Shown in pieces: positions 45,037-47,790 of a stretch of DNA of 47,790 bases. Origin of the DNA: Gilliamella bombi. GTDB lineage: Bacteria; Pseudomonadota; Gammaproteobacteria; Enterobacterales; Orbaceae. The number at the start of each line of letters is the position of its first letter. Positions within the stretch are counted from its first letter, which is position 1. A model generated the notes under the pieces. That model did no database searches and was not told the origin of the DNA. It saw only the letters and a list, made by a program, of their open reading frames with translations. Position numbers and translations under genes: made by a program. The stretch covers positions 1-47,790 of the forward strand of contig NZ_FMWS01000009.1 in the NCBI RefSeq assembly GCF_900103255.1. Reading direction: 5' to 3'.

Positions 45037-46830
45037 ATGCGCTATAGTACTTGGTATCTAACCTGCCAAACCTGTGTCCTAAATCTTTTTCAATTTCATC
45101 ATAGTCAAAATCAGACTCATTTCCTATTTTTATTGCCTAATATAGCGAAATTGCTAGATTTATCGGCCGAATTGCCACCAAGGCTATTACCGATTTCCAA
45201 GTTGTTATTCAAGTTCCCACTGGTTTTTATGGCACTGTTATTACTTTCGTATTCGATGAGTTCGCAGGCATTATCGGCGCAGACTTTGCAGGATATTCAC
45301 GGCACGGCGCCTTATTTAACGTTTGATGGTGGGGTAACAAAAGCAAATGATATTAGTTCATTGTTGGGTATTACGTTATCGGATGGAACAATAATTAAAG
45401 CGAACAAAGATAACTCAAGTACAACCAGTCCGATTGAATTACCGAACGCTTTGGATACCTTTGAAACGGTACAAAGTATGGTGCCTTTTCCTCGATCTGG
45501 CAATAATAACTACCCGACTATTAATCTCAATGATGTCGTTAATGCCCCATATAACTATGGGCGAGATGATGATGGTGATGATGATGATGGCATCAGTGCG
45601 ACAGGAAGCATAACGGTAAAGTGGGAAAGTAAGAACGCCAATAATGCCTATGAGGACATTACCTCAATCGTTAAGCGTAACCCTAATAGTTTGCTAAATG
45701 TTTGTGATGCGCCATATAGGTTAACTATTAGTTCATCGGGAGGTCTGTTACAGACGCGATCTGGTGTACCAGATCGTATCGACTTTGCCAGTGGAAGTCA
45801 TACCTATTATATCAATCCTAATAAGGCAATTGTATCGGTGTGCTATGCCCAACCTAATTTGGCTTTTGGCAGTACTTCTAATGGGATGGGGCTTAATGTT
45901 GATGGTTCGACGTGGGTGGCTAATAAGGGGTATAAGGTATTAAGTGCTTCGAATAGTGGAAATTATAATGGGGCGTCATCAGTTACTAGCAATAACTTTC
46001 CAAGCACTGGTTCGCATGGGTTGTTTTTTTATTTGTTACTTAAAAATATAACCCCAGCTCAAGTGTTAGCAGCTAATGGTAACGTGGTAAGGGCAGAAGA
46101 AGGTGGTAATGTCAGTTTGACATTGAGTACAGAGAATACACCACGTTGGCAATATAAAAATTATAATAACTCAGGGGCATTAGGTAATGCCGAGCCAAGT
46201 TTAAAAATAACCTTGAAAGGACCAAGATATAACTCAAATAATAAAAGTTTTACACCTGTCACATTCAAACTATATGCCGATAGTTCGAAGACAAAATTAT
46301 TATATGAATTTAAAATAATGCGCTGGTATATAGCTCAGCCAAATGTTAATTATCGTGGTACAGGTAATGGTTCTAATGCCCAAACACAAGTTAGTAATTA
46401 TTGTGCAAGTTTTGGTAGTGGCTATCGAATACCAGATGTAAATGACTATACGAATGCAAATGCAAGTCGTTATGGTTGGCGAGGCGGTATTCCAGGAAGA
46501 GCCGAAAATAGTGCTCGCGTTGGTTTACCTGTTCGTCAATTAAGCTATCAAGAAAGCACAACAATGTGGCAGGGCGGGCTATTTAATGAATGGGGGTGTA
46601 TTGTTAACAATTTTGATGCAGAAGATTTGGAAAGCGTTAGATGTAGCGGTTATCCAGGCAGTGACTGGGATATCTATATAGGGTATTGGAGTCGAAGTGT
46701 AGGGGTGAATGCAGGAGATTCTCATCGTAATGGAAAAGGACTTGGTGTTCATTCAGCTTTAGGGTTTCCTTATAGTTATGATTTTTACAATGCTAGTGCC
46801 ATTACTCGTGCAGTTTGCGTAACACCATAA
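45037..46830 (+). CDS. Exported lectin-like surface protein, full-length paralogue
   Basis: 597 aa. N-terminal extension MRYSTWYLTCQTCVLNLFQ, a long hydrophobic stretch and a signal core FPLVFMALLLLSYS ending near SSQALSA. Then a unique part with a low-complexity acidic run (DDDGDDDDG, about residues 178-186) and a cysteine pair, a middle domain shared with the 13.7-kb protein (PNLAFG, NFPSTGSHGLFFYLLL), and a C-terminal DUF1566/Lcl-like domain (NYCASFGSGYRIPDVNDY, FNEWGC, IGYWSRS, AVCVTP) with four cysteines. Unlike the paralogue, its final codons are normal for this genome. The start is fixed by residue-by-residue agreement of the first 19 codons with the paralogue; no strong ribosome site. 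Function unknown; adhesion inferred. Confidence 0.7.
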   Translation: MRYSTWYLTCQTCVLNLFQFHHSQNQTHFLFLLPNIAKLLDLSAELPPRLLPISKLLFKFPLVFMALLLLSYSMSSQALSAQTLQDIHGTAPYLTFDGGVTKANDISSLLGITLSDGTIIKANKDNSSTTSPIELPNALDTFETVQSMVPFPRSGNNNYPTINLNDVVNAPYNYGRDDDGDDDDGISATGSITVKWESKNANNAYEDITSIVKRNPNSLLNVCDAPYRLTISSSGGLLQTRSGVPDRIDFASGSHTYYINPNKAIVSVCYAQPNLAFGSTSNGMGLNVDGSTWVANKGYKVLSASNSGNYNGASSVTSNNFPSTGSHGLFFYLLLKNITPAQVLAANGNVVRAEEGGNVSLTLSTENTPRWQYKNYNNSGALGNAEPSLKITLKGPRYNSNNKSFTPVTFKLYADSSKTKLLYEFKIMRWYIAQPNVNYRGTGNGSNAQTQVSNYCASFGSGYRIPDVNDYTNANASRYGWRGGIPGRAENSARVGLPVRQLSYQESTTMWQGGLFNEWGCIVNNFDAEDLESVRCSGYPGSDWDIYIGYWSRSVGVNAGDSHRNGKGLGVHSALGFPYSYDFYNASAITRAVCVTP

Positions 46831-46854
46831 CAGAAAAATTCAAAATCACTAAAC

Positions 46855-46878
46855 AAGCCGACGGAAAAATCGGCTTTT
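46855..46878 (+). terminator. Terminator after the second lectin-like gene
   Basis: AAGCCGA (46855-46861), 8-nt loop, TCGGCTT (46870-46876), TT. A second hairpin CGGCTTT/AAAGCCG overlaps its 3' arm, so two structures compete. Confidence 0.8.
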
Positions 46879-46948
46879 ATAAAGCCGTATCATATTATTC
46901 CACATATGAAATTTTAAAAGTTACCTAAAACGACTTTAGATCTTTAAT

Positions 46949-47171
46949 TTAGTTAGTCCATTTTCCTGTATTAGTTAGTCTACTAAGTCTAACCATTTTT
47001 TTGTGCAAATTTTGACAATTTAAACTATCGCCATCTATTTCTCCGTTTATACATTTTTTACGATATTCATTTAGTCTTTCTTTGTTATTTTCAATAATCT
47101 TCTACAGTATAAGTTTTTTCATTACATTCAAATAAAAACATGGCAGTAATAAGTACTAATATTTTTTATAT
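46949..47171 (-). pseudogene. EexN-family lipoprotein pseudogene
   Basis: On the minus strand, after AAGGAATT, codons read (ATA TAA) K I L V L I T A M F L F E C N E K T Y T V E D Y, then a one-base deletion, then IENNKERLNEYRKKC, INGEIDGDSLNCQN and LHKKMVRL, ending KWTN and TAA. Short lipoprotein signal, cysteine, TYTVEDYIENN motif and a paired cysteine in LNCQN are those of EexN entry-exclusion lipoproteins carried by type IV conjugative systems. The start codon is lost (ATA), codon 2 is a stop and there is a frameshift, so it is dead. It marks former conjugative DNA here. Confidence 0.6.
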
Positions 47172-47232
47172 AATTCCTTATGCTGTTAACTAATAATTTA
47201 AGGTACATAGTAAATTTGCTAATTATAATTGG

Positions 47233-47349
47233 TTAGTTTTTTAACTCAAAAATAACTTGTCCACCAAGTAATATTGTTAATATTTTTTGTAGTAATAGGG
47301 AGTTATCTCGTGTTATATCTACTGTAACGTCAAAACCTAACACCGTATT
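47233..47349 (-). pseudogene. C-terminal fragment of an unknown gene
   Basis: Minus strand frame reads NTVLGFDVTVDITRDNS, then LLLQKILTILLGGQVIFELKN and TAA, continuing upstream only to a TAG beside the duplicated 5' region of the lectin-like family (from about 47364). It reads like a real, truncated protein end, on the same strand as the EexN pseudogene and ahead of it. Not recognised. Confidence 0.35.
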
Positions 47350-47363
47350 CTAATTAAAAAATT

Positions 47364-47625
47364 GCATAAAAAACTAGCCAAGTTTTTTTTAAATGGCTAT
47401 ACTTTAATCACCTTAAAGGAATAGATTATTAAACAATCAAATAAATATAAAAATTAAAATAAATCACTAGGTTACTTGACGGGTGAACCGTAATGCATTA
47501 TCATTTTAGCCACTAGCACTGGCAAACATATGTCTTAAATTTATCAAATAAACACACTAGTTGGATTTTTAGCCCCGCCACGTTTATATTTTCAAAGTTA
47601 TCTTCCAAATTATTATCAAAATTAT
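47364..47625 (+). repeat. Diverged duplicate of the 13.6-kb upstream region and leader
   Basis: Related to 13621-13870. Shared runs include AAAAAACTAGCCAA, the TTGACG/TTGACA block, TAATGCATTATCATTTTAG, then CACTGGCAAAC and TATGTCTTAAATTTATCAAA. Similarity covers about 130 bases upstream of the start codon and most of the leader codons. Confidence 0.8.
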
Positions 47626-47681
47626 TCCGATGGATTTGTTCTACAAAAGTGGTTTGTGAATCGTGGAGAGAGCGATTGGCA
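47493..47681 (+). pseudogene. Third lectin-like family member, deleted and interrupted
   Basis: ATG 47493 starts MHYHFSH and meets TAG at codon 8, where the intact relatives have an amino-acid codon. The leader continues (HWQTYVLNLSNKHTSW, FSKLSSKLLSKLF) to about 47630. There it jumps, out of frame, into GFVLQKWFVNRGESDW, which matches GFVLKQWFVNRGDQL in the middle of the 13.7-kb protein. So some 150 codons are missing. The match breaks at 47681, where an IS end begins. Confidence 0.75.
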
Positions 47682-47790
47682 TGTCCACACTTTTTAGTAC
47701 CAAAAAAAGATAAGGTCATCGATTTCTTTTGTATTCAATCGGCGACTGGTAATTTAATGTTGAATGAATTCGATTATAATTAAACCAATC
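47682..47790 (-). mobile_element. End of an IS3-family element, running off the window
   Basis: Begins TGTCCACACTTTTTAGTACC at 47682, a TG-ended terminal sequence, exactly where the lectin-like remnant stops. The minus strand carries the transposase C-terminus (next entry). Only one end is in the window, so neither inverted-repeat partner nor target duplication can be seen. Confidence 0.65.
47716..47790 (-). CDS. IS3-family transposase OrfB, C-terminal part
   Basis: Partial: the last 24 codons, reading DWFNYNRIHSTLNYQSPIEY, then KRNR and TGA. The YN..RIHS.L.Y.SP.EY ending is typical of the DDE integrase core of IS3-family OrfB proteins. The rest lies beyond the right end of the window, so whether the gene is intact is unknown. 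Confidence 0.8.
   Translation of the reverse strand, partial: DWFNYNRIHSTLNYQSPIEYKRNR

Noticed and set aside
47513-47719. 68-codon minus-strand ORF
   Set aside because: It spans the IS boundary and the antisense of the lectin-like remnant, so it is a chance frame.

Overview
The window is an AT-rich gammaproteobacterial chromosome segment. Its housekeeping genes (zntB, topB, ydcH, yjgR, perM, bcp, hemL, erpA, feoABC, tal/tkt, mdtK, rimO, mmuPM, mfd, lolCDE) read like enterobacterial orthologues, but base composition is low-GC and codons mostly end in A/T. Together with decayed mobile DNA this fits Orbaceae (Gilliamella-like insect gut symbionts). That assignment is inference from general resemblance, not a search.

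Layout. 1-7,120: zntB, topB, then mgtA behind a leader of about 530 nt carrying a 21-codon ORF, and a 23-codon ORF behind mgtA. 7,190-12,600: ydcH, yjgR, perM, bcp, hemL, erpA, with a shared terminator between the convergent perM and bcp. 12,730-15,850: tRNA-Leu and tRNA-Gly, followed by an accessory stretch holding a hairpin-rich segment, an exported lectin-like protein gene (13,749-14,869) and a decayed IS481-type transposase. 15,850-22,200: feoABC, transaldolase and transketolase. 22,200-28,320: a phosphoethanolamine-transferase-like gene, a 38-codon ORF, mdtK and rimO with a perfect 245-bp tandem duplication at their boundary, and a siderophore-binding lipoprotein. 28,340-30,460: two Fur boxes and a CirA-like TonB receptor. 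30,980-43,330: mmuPM, two ydgA-like paralogues separated by a fossil of the mfd 3' end, mfd, and divergent lolCDE. 43,380-47,790: rhomboid protease, GNAT acetyltransferase, a second lectin-like exported protein, an EexN-like lipoprotein pseudogene, a third and broken member of the lectin-like family, and the end of an IS3-family element that interrupts it.

The most interesting item is the lectin-like family. Three loci (13.75, 45.04 and 47.49 kb) share a long N-terminal region in front of the signal peptide core. At 13.75 kb a 7-bp repeat present in three copies puts the start out of frame; one or four copies would restore it, as expected of a phase-variable gene. The last ~42 codons of its lectin-like domain are GC-rich and mostly NNC (about 25 of 42, against about one in ten upstream). 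That is the footprint expected of adenine mutagenesis of AAC codons by a diversity-generating retroelement, whose known targets include C-type-lectin-like domains. No reverse transcriptase or template repeat is visible in this window, so it would have to act from elsewhere or have been lost.

Iron uptake is a second theme: feoABC for ferrous iron, and a divergent Fur-box-flanked pair (binding lipoprotein and TonB receptor) for a probably catecholate ferric siderophore. The permease and ATPase are not in the window.
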